Part shown: positions 24,445 through 35,996 of the stretch, piece by piece
Position numbering within the stretch: the stretch's first letter is position 1
Layout of the letters: every line of letters starts with the position of its first letter
Assembly (NCBI RefSeq): GCF_008245045.1
Contig: NZ_CP043428.1
Span: 682,001 to 746,000, forward strand
DNA: 64,000 bases
DNA from: Campylobacter volucris
GTDB taxonomy: Bacteria; Campylobacterota; Campylobacteria; Campylobacterales; Campylobacteraceae
Direction: 5' to 3'
Translations under genes and position numbers: made by a program
Notes under the pieces: model-generated
The model's database searches: none
Seen by the model: only the letters and a program-made list of their open reading frames with translations
Told to the model about the DNA's origin: nothing

Positions 24445-25663
24445 CGCATTAAAAGGTATGAAAGATTTACAAGATGAACAGGCTTTGTTATATGAAAAAG
24501 TTATTAAAACTTGTGAAGAAGTAGCAAAAAATTATGGATTTAGTTTTATTAATTTTCCACATTTAGAATTAAGTAAGCTTTTTAAACGCAGCGTCGGTGA
24601 AAGCTCTGATATAGTAGGTAAAGAAATGTATGAATTTATCGACAAAGCAGGTAATGAAGTATGTTTAAGACCTGAGGGAACTGCTGGGGTTGTAAGATCT
24701 TACATAGAAGCTAAAATGGATAAAAATCAAAGCATAAAAAGATGGTTTTATCATGGTTCTATGTTTCGCTATGAAAGACCACAAAAAGGAAGATTACGCG
24801 AATTTCATCAATTTGGCGTGGAAAGTTTTGGTATAGCAAGTGTATATGAGGATGCAAGTATTATTTTAATGCTAAATGAAATTTTTAAAAGATTAAATAT
24901 CCGCACTCAATTAAAAATCAATTCTTTAGGATGTAAAACTTGTATGAATGAATATAAACAAAAATTGATTTCTTTTTTAAATTCTAAAGAAAATTTTTGT
25001 GAAGATTGCATAAGAAGAAAAGAGTTAAATCCTATTAGAGTGCTTGATTGTAAAAATGAGCATTGTCAAAATTTACTTACTAATGTGCCAAAATTGAGCG
25101 AAAATTTATGCGAGTGTTGCAAGAAAGATTATGAAAAATTACAAAAACTTTTAAAAGATAATGAAATGGCTTATGAGTGTGATGAAAAATTAGTGCGAGG
25201 GCTTGATTATTACTCTAAAACTGCTTTTGAATTTATCAGTGATGAAATAGGTGCAAAAGCTGCTGTCGCAGGTGGTGGTCGTTATGATAGATTGATAGAA
25301 TATTTAGATGGTAAAAGTGGTTATGGCATAGGCTTTGCTATGGGTATTGAAAGGATTATGGCTATTTTAGAACAAAATCAAACCAAGCAAGCAAGAGATG
25401 GAATTTATTTATGTGCTTTAGATGAAAAATACATAGATGAAATTTTTAAATTAGGAACTATTTTAAGAAAAAATCATAAAGTTTTAATAAGCTATGAGAT
25501 TAAAAAACTTGCAAAACATCTTAACCAAGCTGATATTTCCAATGCAAAGATATTTTTGTGTGTGGGTGAAGAAGAAGCTTTAAAAGAAGAAATTTTTTAT
25601 AAAAATTTAGAAAGTAAAGAAAATAAAAATATAAAATTAGCAAATTTGGAGAATGAGATATGA
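24437..25663 (+). CDS. hisS: Histidyl-tRNA synthetase
   Basis: A 408-residue class II synthetase: motif 2 region 'RWFYHGSMFRYERPQKGR', histidine-binding 'LVRGLDYYSKTAFEFIS', and motif 3 'GIGFAMGIERIMAILEQ'. Cysteines around residues 165-235 ('CKTCMNEY', 'CEDC', 'CECCKKDY') form an insertion that may bind zinc. It overlaps tmk and speA by a few nucleotides. Confidence 0.95.
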   Translation: MINALKGMKDLQDEQALLYEKVIKTCEEVAKNYGFSFINFPHLELSKLFKRSVGESSDIVGKEMYEFIDKAGNEVCLRPEGTAGVVRSYIEAKMDKNQSIKRWFYHGSMFRYERPQKGRLREFHQFGVESFGIASVYEDASIILMLNEIFKRLNIRTQLKINSLGCKTCMNEYKQKLISFLNSKENFCEDCIRRKELNPIRVLDCKNEHCQNLLTNVPKLSENLCECCKKDYEKLQKLLKDNEMAYECDEKLVRGLDYYSKTAFEFISDEIGAKAAVAGGGRYDRLIEYLDGKSGYGIGFAMGIERIMAILEQNQTKQARDGIYLCALDEKYIDEIFKLGTILRKNHKVLISYEIKKLAKHLNQADISNAKIFLCVGEEEALKEEIFYKNLESKENKNIKLANLENEI

Positions 25664-27489
25664 TTGATTATGGTATTAATATTTGGGGAGCAAATAATTT
25701 TATCATCGAAAATGGCAAAGTTTGTGTAAATCATGGTAAAAAACCAGCCATTATAGATATAGTAAATACTTTGCGTGATGATGGCTATAAGGGGCCTTTG
25801 TTGCTTCGTTTTCCTCATTTAATCCATAAACAAATTGAGCAAATTTATGAAAAATTTGCTAAAGCTAAAAAAGAATTCAATTATAAAGGTTCTTTTAATG
25901 CTGTATATCCACTAAAGGTTAATCAATACCCAGGGTTTGTAAAAAATTTAGTCAAACTTGGTAAAACTTATAACTATGGCTTAGAAGCAGGAAGTAAGGC
26001 TGAGCTTTTATTAGCTATGGCTTATAATAACGAAGGGGCACCTATAACGGTAAATGGTTTTAAAGATAAAGAGCTTATTAATATGGGTTTTATAGCTTGT
26101 GAAATGGGGCATAATATTACTTTAACTATGGAAGGACTTAATGAGCTTGAAGCTATGATAGAAATAGCTAAAAATCGTTTCAAACCAAAGCCAAATATAG
26201 GCTTAAGAGTTCGTTTGCATTCAGCAGGAGTTGGAATTTGGGCAAAAAGTGGTGGTATAAATTCAAAATTTGGTCTTACTTCTACTGAATTAATAGAAGC
26301 TGTGAATTTGTTAAAAGCTAATAAACTTTTAGATCAATTTACCATGATACATTTTCATCTTGGCTCGCAAATTACTGAAATTCATCCTTTAAAAAAAGCT
26401 TTAAATGAAGCAGGAAATATCTATACTGAACTTAGAAAAATGGGGGCAAAAAATTTAAAAGCTATTAATCTTGGCGGAGGCTTGGCTGTGGAGTATTCTC
26501 AGTTTAAAGATGAAACAAGTAGAAATTACACTTTAAGTGAGTATGCAAATGATGTGGTATTTATACTAAAAAGCATTGCTGAGCAAAAAAAAGATCTTGA
26601 GCCTGATATTTTTATAGAAAGTGGGCGTTTTGTAGCGGCTAATCATGCTGTGTTAGTAGCCCCAGTTTTAGAACTTTTTTCACAAGAATACACTGAAAGT
26701 AAGCTTTTGTTAAAAGAAAATAATCCTAAATTAATCGACGAGCTTTATGATTTATATAAAAGCATTAAAGCTTCTAATGCATTAGAGTATTTACATGATA
26801 GTATTGATCATATGGAAAGTATTTTGACTTTGTTTGATTTGGGATATGTTGATTTACAAGATAGATCAAATAGTGAAATTTTGGTGCATTTAATTATGCG
26901 AAAGGCTATTTCTTTGGTGGGTGATCAAGCTGATTTATCAAGCTTGCAAAATGAAGTACAAGAAAAATACTTAGTGAATTTTTCTTTGTTTCAATCTTTA
27001 CCTGATTTTTGGGGTTTAGAGCAAAATTTTCCTATCATGCCTTTAGATAGACTCAATAAAAAACCAACTAGAAGTGCAAGCATATGGGATATAACTTGTG
27101 ATAGTGATGGAGAAATTTCATACTCTAAAAATAATCCTTTATTTTTACATGATATTGATGTGGAAGCTGAAAATTATTTTCTAGGATTTTTCTTAGTTGG
27201 AGCTTATCAAGAAGTATTGGGTATGAAACATAATCTTTTTACTCACCCAACTGAAGCAAGCATTAGCATCAATGAAAAGGGTTTTGAGATAGAAAGTGTG
27301 CTAGAAGCTCAGTCTATTTTGGATACTTTAGAAGATCTTGACTATGATATACACGCTATTATGGATAGTATCAATGAAAAAATTCACACTTCAAAGCTTG
27401 TCAATGAAAATCAAAAAAAGCATATTTTAGGTGAAATTTATTTATTTTTAAATGATAATGGATATTTAAAAAGTATAGGCCCTAAATGA
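25660..27489 (+). CDS. speA: Biosynthetic arginine decarboxylase
   Basis: A 609-residue fold III PLP enzyme. The Schiff-base lysine lies in '[17 protein letters not shown]', and '[17 protein letters not shown]', '[15 protein letters not shown]' and '[15 protein letters not shown]' are conserved active-site stretches. It converts arginine to agmatine for polyamine synthesis. The start overlaps the hisS stop (ATGA) and the stop overlaps cysE. Confidence 0.94.
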   Translation: MIDYGINIWGANNFIIENGKVCVNHGKKPAIIDIVNTLRDDGYKGPLLLRFPHLIHKQIEQIYEKFAKAKKEFNYKGSFNAVYPLKVNQYPGFVKNLVKLGKTYNYGLEAGSKAELLLAMAYNNEGAPITVNGFKDKELINMGFIACEMGHNITLTMEGLNELEAMIEIAKNRFKPKPNIGLRVRLHSAGVGIWAKSGGINSKFGLTSTELIEAVNLLKANKLLDQFTMIHFHLGSQITEIHPLKKALNEAGNIYTELRKMGAKNLKAINLGGGLAVEYSQFKDETSRNYTLSEYANDVVFILKSIAEQKKDLEPDIFIESGRFVAANHAVLVAPVLELFSQEYTESKLLLKENNPKLIDELYDLYKSIKASNALEYLHDSIDHMESILTLFDLGYVDLQDRSNSEILVHLIMRKAISLVGDQADLSSLQNEVQEKYLVNFSLFQSLPDFWGLEQNFPIMPLDRLNKKPTRSASIWDITCDSDGEISYSKNNPLFLHDIDVEAENYFLGFFLVGAYQEVLGMKHNLFTHPTEASISINEKGFEIESVLEAQSILDTLEDLDYDIHAIMDSINEKIHTSKLVNENQKKHILGEIYLFLNDNGYLKSIGPK

Positions 27490-28088
27490 GTATTTTTTCT
27501 TTAATCAAAGAAGATTTTTCTATGCCAAAACAAAAAGATCCTGCGTATAGATCTTGGGTGGAATTAATTTTTAATTATCCTGGTGTTTGGGCTGTGGTAA
27601 ATTATCGTTTTGCGCATTTTTTTTATATAAAAAACTACAAACGCATAGCAAGAGTAATTAGTGGAATTTCGCAGTTTTTAACAGGGGTTGATTTACACCC
27701 TGGAGCTAAGCTAGGTAGGAGAATTTTTATAGATCATGCTATAGGTGTAGTAGTAGGTGAAACAGCTATAATTGGTAATGATGTGATTATTTATCAAGGG
27801 GTGACCTTAGGTGGTACAAGTTTAGATAAAAATGCTAAAAGACATCCTACTATAGAAGATGGTGTTATTATAGGATCTGGGGCTAAAATTTTAGGCAATA
27901 TCACCATAGGGAAAAATGCTAAAATAGGAGCGAATGCTGTAGTTTTAAAAGATGTTGGTGAAAATTTAACTGCAGTTGGAATTCCTGCTTATATTAAAGA
28001 ATTTCAAATAAATCAAAAAGAAAGAATTCAAAAATTAGAAGAAAGAATTAAATTTTTAGAAGAAAAAATTCAAAAAGAGGTAAAATGA
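27486..28088 (+). CDS. cysE: Serine O-acetyltransferase
   Basis: A 200-residue left-handed beta-helix acyltransferase. The catalytic region '[20 protein letters not shown]' is followed by hexapeptide repeats ('[20 protein letters not shown]') and '[18 protein letters not shown]'. The C-terminal ~30 residues form a charged helix. It makes O-acetylserine for cysteine synthesis. It overlaps speA and murG by 4 nt each. Confidence 0.94.
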   Translation: MSIFSLIKEDFSMPKQKDPAYRSWVELIFNYPGVWAVVNYRFAHFFYIKNYKRIARVISGISQFLTGVDLHPGAKLGRRIFIDHAIGVVVGETAIIGNDVIIYQGVTLGGTSLDKNAKRHPTIEDGVIIGSGAKILGNITIGKNAKIGANAVVLKDVGENLTAVGIPAYIKEFQINQKERIQKLEERIKFLEEKIQKEVK

Positions 28089-29116
28089 TAGCAATTACTG
28101 GTGGAGGCACAGGGGGGCACTTAGCTATAGCAAGATGTTTAATGCAAAGTGCAAAAGAACAAGGCATAGAATGTATTTACATAGGAAGTGAGAATGGCCA
28201 AGATAAGCTTTGGTTTGAGCAAGAATTAGCTTTTAAGCAAAGGTATTTTCTAAGTAGCTCAGGCGTGGTTAATAAAAAGGGTTTGTCTAAGATTAGCTCA
28301 TTTGTGCATATTATAAAATTAGCATTAAATGTAAAAAAAATTCTTAAAGAGCATGAAATAAAAGCTGTTTTTAGTGTGGGCGGTTATAGTAGTGCTCCAG
28401 CTTCTTTTGCTGCTTTAATATCAAATATCCCACTTTTCATCCATGAGCAAAATTCAAAAATGGGGAGTTTGAATTCTTTATTGAAACCTTTTTCTAAAGC
28501 TTTTTTTACTGCTTTTAAAGATCAAATTAAAAGTTCTAATACTTTTTTTTGTCCTTATCCTGTCAATGAGCTTTTTATCCAAAAAGCTAGAACTAGAAAG
28601 GAATTAAAAACTATAATTTTTCTTGGTGGTTCTCAGGGTGCTAAATTTATCAATGATTTGGCATTAAAATATGCTTTGTATTTTCAAAAAGAACATATCA
28701 ACATCATCCATCAATGCGGCAAGAATGATTATTTAAGATGTAAAAAAGCTTATGAAGATATGAAAATTAAAGTAGATTTGTTTGATTTTGATAAAAATTT
28801 GATTGAAAAAATCACAAAGGCTGATTTAGCTGTGTCAAGATCAGGAGCTAGTTCTTTGTTTGAACTTAGTGCTAACAAGCTTCCTTGTGTGTTTATACCC
28901 TACCCTTATGCAGCTAAAAATCATCAATACCATAATGCGATATATCTAAAAGAGCAAAATTTATGTGAAATTTTTAGCCAAGATTGTGATGAAGATTTTA
29001 TAGATATTATTAAAAAGCTTTCGTTAGAGCAAATTTCTTTAAATCTTGGTAAATTAGAGCAAGAAAATGGAGCTGATTTTATGCTTTATAAGGCTAAAGA
29101 ATTAGGAATTATTTAA
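28085..29116 (+). CDS. murG: UDP-GlcNAc:lipid I GlcNAc-transferase MurG
   Basis: A 343-residue GT28 glycosyltransferase. The N-terminal '[16 protein letters not shown]' and '[18 protein letters not shown]' and the C-terminal '[19 protein letters not shown]' are diagnostic. It makes lipid II at the inner face of the membrane. A run of six G occurs in the GGTGGH codons. The gene ends 8 nt inside the convergent yggS. Confidence 0.95.
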   Translation: MIAITGGGTGGHLAIARCLMQSAKEQGIECIYIGSENGQDKLWFEQELAFKQRYFLSSSGVVNKKGLSKISSFVHIIKLALNVKKILKEHEIKAVFSVGGYSSAPASFAALISNIPLFIHEQNSKMGSLNSLLKPFSKAFFTAFKDQIKSSNTFFCPYPVNELFIQKARTRKELKTIIFLGGSQGAKFINDLALKYALYFQKEHINIIHQCGKNDYLRCKKAYEDMKIKVDLFDFDKNLIEKITKADLAVSRSGASSLFELSANKLPCVFIPYPYAAKNHQYHNAIYLKEQNLCEIFSQDCDEDFIDIIKKLSLEQISLNLGKLEQENGADFMLYKAKELGII

Positions 29117-29729
29117 ATAAAATACTTCCTAATCTAACCATATTTGAACCACATTTTATAGCTAATTCAAAATCACCACTCATACCCATAGAGCAAATTG
29201 TCGCTTTATATTTTTGTAATTTTTCATATATAGCATAAGTTTTTTCAAAACTTTCTTGAAGCTTATATTCTTGCATAGCACCTATGCACATTACCCCTAT
29301 TAAATTTAAATTAGGACATTCTTCTTTTATTTGTAGGTATTCTTCTATAGCTTTGGTGCTATCTATACCATTTTTAGAATTTTCATCTGCTGTATTTATT
29401 TCAAGCAAGGTATCAAGTTTATAATCAAGTCTTTTATCTACTGCTTTAGCGATTTTAATGCCATTGCAAGATTGCCAAAGTATAGGTTTTTGTTTGATTA
29501 AAAGATTGATTTTATTACTTTGAAGATTGCCTATAAAATGCCATTTGATTTGTTTTAAATCTTGGAGTTTTTCTTTTTTTAAAGCTAAAGCTTGAACTTG
29601 ATTTTCACCAAATTCTACGACATTTTTATAAAACAAATTTCTTATTTGCACATCATCTACATATTTACTAGCCGCTACTAATCTAACATTTTGCTTGATA
29701 GTTTTTTCAAAAATTTCTTCTAAATTCAT
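29109..29729 (-). CDS. YggS/PROSC-family PLP-binding protein
   Basis: A 206-residue single-domain alanine-racemase-fold protein. The PLP lysine is K22 in 'LVAASKYVDDVQIRNLF', followed by 'FGENQVQALALKKEKL', 'WHFIGNLQSNKI' and 'SMGMSGDFELAIKCGSNMVR'. The family buffers PLP and affects amino-acid homeostasis; it has no known catalytic activity. It lies 7 nt downstream of rpoN on the same strand. Confidence 0.92.
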   Translation of the reverse strand: MNLEEIFEKTIKQNVRLVAASKYVDDVQIRNLFYKNVVEFGENQVQALALKKEKLQDLKQIKWHFIGNLQSNKINLLIKQKPILWQSCNGIKIAKAVDKRLDYKLDTLLEINTADENSKNGIDSTKAIEEYLQIKEECPNLNLIGVMCIGAMQEYKLQESFEKTYAIYEKLQKYKATICSMGMSGDFELAIKCGSNMVRLGSILFK

Positions 29730-29736
29730 TTATATC

Positions 29737-30984
29737 CTATATGAGTTCATAAAGTTTTTTTCTCTCGCTAGAGCTACCTATGCCAAGTTGCATACGATAT
29801 TTTGTGATAGTTCTTCTTCCAAGCTGAACACTTGGAAATTCTTTTTGGGTTAATTCTAAAATTTTTAAATCACTTAAAGGTTTTTTTGGATTTTCTTTTT
29901 TAATGAGATTACTTAGAAAATCTTTGATCGTAGCATTAGAAGTTTCTCCATCATCTACTGCTGTGGTAAAAAATGATTTTAAAGGTATTAAGCCTCTATC
30001 GCAACTTAAATATTTATTAGAAATAGCTCTTGATATAGTTGAAGCATTTCTTTCTAAGTCTTGAGCTAAGTCTTTAAGCTGCATAGGTTTGATATCTCCA
30101 CCCATAAAAAAATCATATTGATATTCTATGATCATAAGTCCAAGCTTATAAAGTGTAGCTTTTCTCATAGCTAAAGCATCGATTAAATTTTTTGCATCTT
30201 TTAAGTAAGAGCTTAAAAATTCATGATCTAACCCATCAGTTTCAAAAGCAATTTCAGGGTAATAATCATCATTGATTTTTATTTTAATTTCACCATTTTC
30301 TTGATAGATATAAATATCAGGGATGATAGCCATACTTTCTTCAAAATACTCTAAAAATGGCGGTAAGGAAATCTTTTTGATGATGCCAATGGCTTGTTTG
30401 TAAAGTGGATCTTTAATGAAATCTTTTGCATTTTCTAAATTTAAAATAAGCATCTTGCAAAATTCATACAAATTAGCATCTAAATCAAAATGTTCAAGAG
30501 CAAAAATATAAGCTTCTTGATTGTCTTTTGCACCTACTCCTATTGGGTCAAGGTATTTAAATCTTTGTCTTATATTTTCTACTTTTATAGGATCAAATTC
30601 AGCTAAAATTTCTTCATCATATTCAAAATATCCTTCATGATTGAGACATTCTATGATTTTTTCAGCTATGAGCTGGGAATTTTTTGTTGGAAATAAAGGT
30701 GGTATTATTTGTTCGCTTAAAAGCTCATAGACATTTTTGTTTTCTAAGCTTTTAGAATCAATCATCGCTGCAGTTGTATTTTTACTAAAATATTCTTGGT
30801 AATATTTGTTTTGATTATTAGTGATACTTGAATTTTCTTTGATTTCTATAAAAGGATTTTCTTTTGCAAATTCATCTAAACTTTCTTTTAAATCCTCAAT
30901 ATTAGCTTGTAAAATGGGAAGCCAAGATCTTAAAGTTTGTGAAAGTTTGGTTTTTTGGGTTAAGGATGTTTTTTGTCTAAGCAT
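29737..30984 (-). CDS. rpoN: RNA polymerase sigma-54 factor
   Basis: The 415-residue protein has region I at the N-terminus ('LTQKTKLSQTLRSWLPILQ'), an HTH ('LKDLAQDLERNASTISRAIS') and the RpoN box 'LGRRTITKYRMQLGI' near the C-terminus. It directs middle-class flagellar genes in Campylobacter under FlgSR control. Two consensus targets are found in this window (19928-19941 and 22018-22031). It is co-directional with lptB and overlaps it by 1 nt. Confidence 0.95.
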   Translation of the reverse strand: MLRQKTSLTQKTKLSQTLRSWLPILQANIEDLKESLDEFAKENPFIEIKENSSITNNQNKYYQEYFSKNTTAAMIDSKSLENKNVYELLSEQIIPPLFPTKNSQLIAEKIIECLNHEGYFEYDEEILAEFDPIKVENIRQRFKYLDPIGVGAKDNQEAYIFALEHFDLDANLYEFCKMLILNLENAKDFIKDPLYKQAIGIIKKISLPPFLEYFEESMAIIPDIYIYQENGEIKIKINDDYYPEIAFETDGLDHEFLSSYLKDAKNLIDALAMRKATLYKLGLMIIEYQYDFFMGGDIKPMQLKDLAQDLERNASTISRAISNKYLSCDRGLIPLKSFFTTAVDDGETSNATIKDFLSNLIKKENPKKPLSDLKILELTQKEFPSVQLGRRTITKYRMQLGIGSSSERKKLYELI

Positions 30985-31709
30985 TATTCAAGTCTAAACT
31001 CACTTCCAAGATAATATTTTTTAACATCTTCATTATTAGCTATCTCATTTGCATTACCACTAGCTAGCAATTTACCACTTCTAATAACATAAGCTCTATC
31101 GCATATTGCTAAAGTTTCTCGTACATTATGATCGGTGATTAAAACACCAATATTCATAGCTTTTAAGTCATTAATCAAACTTTGAATTTCACTTACAGCT
31201 ATAGGATCAACACCGGCAAATGGCTCATCTAGGAGTAAAAATTTAGGATTACACATTAAAGATCTTGCTATTTCACAACGCCTTCTTTCACCACCACTTA
31301 AGCTTAAGCCTTTTCTATGTCTAATCGATTCTATGCTTAGTAATTCTAGCATTTGTTCTACTTTTTTTTCTAATAAATTTTGATCTTTATAGAGCATTTG
31401 TGCAGCTAAAAGTAAATTATCTTCTACACTTAAATCTTTAAAAATACTACTTTCTTGAGGTAAATACCCTATTCCAAGCTTAGCTCTTTTGTTAAGCGGT
31501 TCTTTTGTGATGTCTTTAGAGTCTAAAAAAACCTTGCCATTAGTAGGTAGTATAAGTCCGCATATCATATAAAAACTTGTCGTTTTTCCTGCTCCGTTTG
31601 GACCGAGTAATCCAACCACTTCCCCGCTTTGTACCTCTAAGGATATGTCGTGTATGATTTTTGTTTTTTTGATAATTTTTTCTAAATTCTTTGCTTCAAG
31701 CTTACTCAT
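30984..31709 (-). CDS. lptB: LPS export ABC transporter ATP-binding protein LptB
   Basis: A 241-residue ABC ATPase: Walker A '[17 protein letters not shown]', signature '[17 protein letters not shown]', Walker B '[13 protein letters not shown]', H-loop 'ITDHNVRET'. With LptFG it powers extraction of lipooligosaccharide from the inner membrane. It sits between tsaE and rpoN with overlapping ends, the same order as in C. jejuni. Confidence 0.94.
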   Translation of the reverse strand: MSKLEAKNLEKIIKKTKIIHDISLEVQSGEVVGLLGPNGAGKTTSFYMICGLILPTNGKVFLDSKDITKEPLNKRAKLGIGYLPQESSIFKDLSVEDNLLLAAQMLYKDQNLLEKKVEQMLELLSIESIRHRKGLSLSGGERRRCEIARSLMCNPKFLLLDEPFAGVDPIAVSEIQSLINDLKAMNIGVLITDHNVRETLAICDRAYVIRSGKLLASGNANEIANNEDVKKYYLGSEFRLE

Positions 31710-32109
31710 AAATTATATACTTTCTTTTATCTTCATAAGGAATGATTTTTAAAATTATATTAAAAATTTCGTATTTATCTAAATATTTTTTTAATTTTTC
31801 ATCACCCCATTCTACTAAATGAATTCCATCTTCAAAAAAATTTTCAATCAAACCATTTTTTAAAAGCCCTTCAAAGCCTTCTTGATAAATATCATAATGA
31901 TAAAACATACCTTTTTTTAAAGGATAACTTTGCATGATAGAAAAAGTAGGAGAATTTATTTCTTTGGAAATGTTTAAAAATTTACCTAAATATTGAGCTA
32001 AGGTTGTTTTGCCACTAGCTAAATCTCCTTGTAGTAAAATAACTCCATTATTAGGAAGATATTTAAAAAGCTCACTTAATTCATTTTTATCTAAAATAAA
32101 TTCTTTCAT
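31702..32109 (-). CDS. tsaE: tRNA threonylcarbamoyladenosine biosynthesis ATPase TsaE
   Basis: A 135-residue P-loop ATPase with '[18 protein letters not shown]', '[13 protein letters not shown]' and 'HLVEWGDE', typical of YjeE/TsaE. It supports TsaB-TsaD in forming t6A37 on ANN-decoding tRNAs. It overlaps lptB by 8 nt and the S4 gene by 4 nt. Confidence 0.92.
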   Translation of the reverse strand: MKEFILDKNELSELFKYLPNNGVILLQGDLASGKTTLAQYLGKFLNISKEINSPTFSIMQSYPLKKGMFYHYDIYQEGFEGLLKNGLIENFFEDGIHLVEWGDEKLKKYLDKYEIFNIILKIIPYEDKRKYIIYE

Positions 32110-32354
32110 TTTATCTTTACAACATATTTTTCTTGCATATTTTTTGGAATGCTTTTAGTATTTGGAATGTCTAATACTTTATAAACATCTGTATGTTCTA
32201 TAAATTTAATACTAATTTCATCGCCAATTTTTACATCTTTACTAGCTTTTGCGACTTGATTGTTAATGCTTACAACGCCACTTTTACACATATCTTCTGA
32301 AATAGCACGACGCTTGGTGATATTGACTATATTTAAAAACTTATCTACTCTCAT
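32106..32354 (-). CDS. S4-domain RNA-binding protein (HslR/RqcP-type)
   Basis: An 82-residue protein consisting of one S4 RNA-binding domain: 'MRVDKFLNIVNITKRRAI', then 'GVVSINNQVAKASKDVKIGD'. Homologues (HslR, RqcP) bind stalled 50S subunits or nascent peptidyl-tRNA. Which role applies in Campylobacter is unknown. It is the first gene of the minus-strand S4-tsaE-lptB-rpoN-yggS run and is divergent from argG. Confidence 0.85.
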   Translation of the reverse strand: MRVDKFLNIVNITKRRAISEDMCKSGVVSINNQVAKASKDVKIGDEISIKFIEHTDVYKVLDIPNTKSIPKNMQEKYVVKIK

Positions 32355-32384
32355 AAAAATATTTTATCAAAATTAGATAAAAAA

Positions 32385-32414
32385 TTGCAAAATACATAAA
32401 TTTTACATTATATT
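32385..32414 (+). promoter_or_regulatory. Possible argG promoter
   Basis: TTGCAA (32385-32390), an 18-nt spacer and TATATT (32409-32414), 50 nt upstream of argG. A moderate sigma-70 match in a very AT-rich gap. Confidence 0.4.
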
Positions 32415-32464
32415 AAGCTAAATTCGTTAAATTTAAGTTCATTTTTTACAAATAGGAAACACTG

Positions 32465-33685
32465 ATGAAAAAAGACATTAAAAAAGTTGTATTGGCGTAT
32501 TCTGGCGGACTTGACACTAGTATTATTTTAAAATGGTTACAAGATGAGTATGATTGTGAAGTTGTAACTTTTACAGCAGATATTGGTCAAGGTGAAGAGC
32601 TTGAGCCTGCTAGAAAAAAAGCATTATCTTTAGGTGTTAAAGAAGAAAATATTTTTATCAAAGATTTAAAAGATGAATTTGTAAAAGATTATGTTTTTCC
32701 TATGTTTAGAGCAAATGCAATCTACGAAGGAGAATATCTACTTGGAACAAGTATAGCAAGACCTTTGATAACAAAGGCTTTAGTAGAAATTGCAAATTTA
32801 ACTAAAGCAGATGCTATAAGTCATGGAGCTACAGGTAAGGGAAATGATCAAGTGCGTTTTGAGTTAGGTGCTTTGGCATTAAATCCAAATTTAAAAATTA
32901 TTGCTCCTTGGAGAGAATGGGATTTAAATAGTCGTGAAAAATTACTTGCTTATGCACAAAAACATGGTATAGATATTAGCAAAAAAAGTGGAAAATCTCC
33001 TTATTCTATGGATGCAAATTTATTGCACATTTCTTATGAAGGTTTGATTTTAGAAGATCCTGCGGCTAAACCTGAAGATGATATGTGGCGTTGGGTGAGT
33101 GATTTAAAAAATACTCCAAATGAAAGTGAAACGATAGAGCTTGAATTTAACAAAGGAGATTTAAGTGCTATTAATGGTGAAAAATCATCTCCTGCACAGC
33201 TTTTAGCTAAGCTAAATGAACTTGGTGCAAAACATGGCATAGGTCGTCTTGATATAGTAGAAAATCGTTATGTGGGTATGAAAAGTAGAGGTTGTTATGA
33301 AACACCTGGTGGAAGCATACTCTTAAAAGCTCATCGTGCTATTGAAAGCATCACTCTTGATAGAGAGGCTGCGCATTTAAAAGATGAATTAATGCCAAAA
33401 TATGCAAGTTTAATTTATAATGGATATTGGTTCTCGCCTGAAAGATTAATGCTTCAAGCATTAATAGATGAGTCTCAAAAATATGTAAATGGTAAAGTAA
33501 AATTAGAGCTGTTTAAAGGTAATGTTATGGTTATAGGTAGAGAAAGTGCAAATGATAGCTTATTTAGCGAAGCATATTGCACTTTTGAAGAAGATGAAGT
33601 GTATAATCAAAAAGATGCAGCAGGTTTTATAAGATTAAATGCTTTAAGATTTATTATTGCAGGAAAAAATGGTAGAAAATTTTAA
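32465..33685 (+). CDS. argG: Argininosuccinate synthase
   Basis: A 406-residue enzyme with the N-type ATP pyrophosphatase loop '[18 protein letters not shown]', '[18 protein letters not shown]' and '[17 protein letters not shown]'. It joins citrulline and aspartate in arginine synthesis. It begins a plus-strand run with rplI, hslV, hslU and era. A clear AGGAAA ribosome site precedes the ATG. Confidence 0.96.
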   Translation: MKKDIKKVVLAYSGGLDTSIILKWLQDEYDCEVVTFTADIGQGEELEPARKKALSLGVKEENIFIKDLKDEFVKDYVFPMFRANAIYEGEYLLGTSIARPLITKALVEIANLTKADAISHGATGKGNDQVRFELGALALNPNLKIIAPWREWDLNSREKLLAYAQKHGIDISKKSGKSPYSMDANLLHISYEGLILEDPAAKPEDDMWRWVSDLKNTPNESETIELEFNKGDLSAINGEKSSPAQLLAKLNELGAKHGIGRLDIVENRYVGMKSRGCYETPGGSILLKAHRAIESITLDREAAHLKDELMPKYASLIYNGYWFSPERLMLQALIDESQKYVNGKVKLELFKGNVMVIGRESANDSLFSEAYCTFEEDEVYNQKDAAGFIRLNALRFIIAGKNGRKF

Positions 33686-33694
33686 GGAAGAAAA

Positions 33695-34138
33695 ATGAAA
33701 GTATTATTAATTAAAGATGTAAAAAGCTTAGGAAAAGCTGGGGAAATAAAAGAAGTAAAAGATGGTTATGGGCAAAATTTTTTAATTGCAAAGGGTTTTG
33801 CTAAGGCAGCTACAAATGAAGTTTTAAAGCAATTTGAAGCAGAACAAAAGAAAAAAGCAGAAAATTTAAGACTTGAACTTGCTAATTTGGAAAAATTAAA
33901 AGAAGAATTAAGCAAAATAACCATCAGTATTAATAAAGCTGTAGGAGCTAATGGACATTTATTTGGCGGGGTAACAAAAGATGAGATCACACACGCTTTA
34001 AAAGAGCAAAAAAATATTGATATTGATAAAAAAAGTTTAGAATGCGATACCATAAAAGAGCTTGGAGTGCATGAAATTTCTATAAAATTAGGTCATGCGA
34101 TCCATGCTAAATTTAAGTTGGAAGTTAAAGGGGAATAA
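33695..34138 (+). CDS. rplI: Ribosomal protein bL9
   Basis: The 147-residue L9 has an N-terminal RNA-binding domain ('[20 protein letters not shown]', then '[14 protein letters not shown]'), a long central helix and the C-terminal domain '[19 protein letters not shown]'. The stop overlaps the hslV ATG by one base. Confidence 0.95.
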   Translation: MKVLLIKDVKSLGKAGEIKEVKDGYGQNFLIAKGFAKAATNEVLKQFEAEQKKKAENLRLELANLEKLKEELSKITISINKAVGANGHLFGGVTKDEITHALKEQKNIDIDKKSLECDTIKELGVHEISIKLGHAIHAKFKLEVKGE

Positions 34139-34680
34139 TGTTTCACGCAACTACTATTTTAGCTTATAAAGGCAAAAATAAATCAGTTATTGGCGGTGAT
34201 GGTCAAGTAAGCTTTGGAAATACCGTGCTTAAAAATAATGCAGTAAAAATTAGAAAATTAAACAATGGAAAAGTTTTAGCAGGTTTTGCTGGGAGTACTG
34301 CAGATGCTTTTAATCTTTTTGATATGTTTGAAAAACTCCTTTCAAGCTCTAAAGGCGATTTATTAAAAGCTGCTATAGATTTTTCAAAAGAATGGCGTAA
34401 GGATAAGTATTTAAGAAAATTAGAAGCAATGATGCTTGTGCTTGATAGAAACCATATTTTCTTACTTTCTGGAACTGGAGATGTGGTTGAGCCTGAAGAT
34501 GGAGCTATAGCTGCTATTGGAAGCGGAGGCAATTACGCACTTTCTGCTGCTAGAGCTTTAGCTAAGCATTCTGATTTAGATGAAGAAAATTTAGTAAAAG
34601 AAAGCTTGCAAATAGCTGGTGAAATTTGCATTTATACAAATACAAATATTAAAACTTATGTGATTGAGGATGATAAATGA
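34138..34680 (+). CDS. hslV: ATP-dependent protease peptidase subunit HslV
   Basis: The 180-residue proteasome-like peptidase begins [12 protein letters not shown]. The catalytic Thr follows a 4-residue propeptide, longer than the single Met removed in E. coli but usual in epsilonproteobacteria. '[20 protein letters not shown]' and '[16 protein letters not shown]' are family-typical. It pairs with HslU, encoded immediately downstream with a 4-nt overlap. Confidence 0.95.
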   Translation: MFHATTILAYKGKNKSVIGGDGQVSFGNTVLKNNAVKIRKLNNGKVLAGFAGSTADAFNLFDMFEKLLSSSKGDLLKAAIDFSKEWRKDKYLRKLEAMMLVLDRNHIFLLSGTGDVVEPEDGAIAAIGSGGNYALSAARALAKHSDLDEENLVKESLQIAGEICIYTNTNIKTYVIEDDK

Positions 34681-35996
34681 ATTTAACTCCAAAAGAAATT
34701 GTAAATTTTTTAGATGATTATGTAATCGGTCAAAAAAATGCTAAAAAAATCATTGCTATAGCTTTGAGAAATCGTTATAGAAGAATGCAGCTTAGCCCTG
34801 AGCTTCAAGATGATATCATGCCTAAAAATATTTTAATGATAGGTTCAACCGGTGTAGGAAAAACAGAAATTGCAAGACGCCTTGCTAAGATGATGGGGCT
34901 TCCTTTTGTTAAAGTTGAGGCAAGTAAATATACTGAAGTTGGGTTTGTAGGCCGTGATGTTGAGAGTATGGTTAGGGATTTAGCTAATGCTGCTATAAAT
35001 TTAGTAAAACAAGAAGAAAAAGAAAAAAATCAAGACAAAATTAAAGAATATATAGAAAATAAAATATTAGAAAAACTTTTACCACCTTTGCCAAAAGGTA
35101 TTAGTGAAGAAAAAGAGCAAGAATATAAAAATTCTTTAGAAAAAATGCGTTCTAAACTCCAAGCAGGAGATTTGGACGATAGTGTAATCGAAGTAGAAAT
35201 TTCACAAAATGTATTTGATACAAATCCAAATTTACCACCTGAAATGGGTGCTATGCAAGATATAGTGAAAGTGATTGGGGTTGGTAGCAAAAAAGTTAAA
35301 AAAGAAATGAAAGTTAAAGATGCAAAAAATGCTCTAGCCCAAGAAGCAAGTGAAAAAATTCTTGATATGGAAAGCATTAAAAGTGAGGCTTTAAGAAGAG
35401 CTCAAAATGAAGGTATTATTTTTATAGATGAGATTGATAAAGTTGCCGTTTCAAGCTCTAATTCTAATCGTCAAGATCCTAGTAAAGAAGGGGTGCAAAG
35501 GGATTTACTTCCTATTGTAGAAGGTAGTACTATACAAACTAAATTTGGTCCTTTAAAAACCGATCATATTTTATTTATCGCAGCGGGTGCTTTTCATCTA
35601 AGCAAGCCAAGTGATTTAATCCCTGAGCTTCAAGGGCGTTTTCCATTAAGAGTAGAGCTTGATAGTCTTGATGAAGATGCTTTATATGCTATTTTAACAA
35701 GACCTAAAAATTCTTTACTTACTCAATATATTGAACTTTTAAAAACTGAAAAAGTTGAACTTGTATTTGAAGATGATGCGATTAGAGAGATTGCAAAAAT
35801 TGCAAGCAAGGCAAATGAAGAAATGCAAGATATAGGAGCTAGACGCTTACATACTGTGGTTGAAAAGCTTTTAGAAGATATTAGCTTTGAGGCTGATGAA
35901 TATGCTGGAAAAGTTTATAAAATAGATGATTTTAAAGTTCAAGTAAAACTTGGAGATATTGTAGAAAATAAAGACCTTGCTAGGTATATTTTGTGA
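34677..35996 (+). CDS. hslU: HslUV protease ATPase subunit HslU
   Basis: A 439-residue AAA+ unfoldase. Walker A is '[18 protein letters not shown]', the pore loop '[15 protein letters not shown]' follows, the I-domain lies around residues 110-230, and Walker B is '[10 protein letters not shown]'. Sensor 2 '[19 protein letters not shown]' and a C-terminus ending 'LARYIL' dock into HslV. It overlaps hslV and era. Confidence 0.95.
   Translation: MNLTPKEIVNFLDDYVIGQKNAKKIIAIALRNRYRRMQLSPELQDDIMPKNILMIGSTGVGKTEIARRLAKMMGLPFVKVEASKYTEVGFVGRDVESMVRDLANAAINLVKQEEKEKNQDKIKEYIENKILEKLLPPLPKGISEEKEQEYKNSLEKMRSKLQAGDLDDSVIEVEISQNVFDTNPNLPPEMGAMQDIVKVIGVGSKKVKKEMKVKDAKNALAQEASEKILDMESIKSEALRRAQNEGIIFIDEIDKVAVSSSNSNRQDPSKEGVQRDLLPIVEGSTIQTKFGPLKTDHILFIAAGAFHLSKPSDLIPELQGRFPLRVELDSLDEDALYAILTRPKNSLLTQYIELLKTEKVELVFEDDAIREIAKIASKANEEMQDIGARRLHTVVEKLLEDISFEADEYAGKVYKIDDFKVQVKLGDIVENKDLARYIL

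Noticed and set aside
28110-28116. G6 tract in murG as a phase-variable repeat
   Set aside because: It encodes the invariant GGTGGH motif of an essential gene and is shorter than usual Campylobacter contingency tracts.
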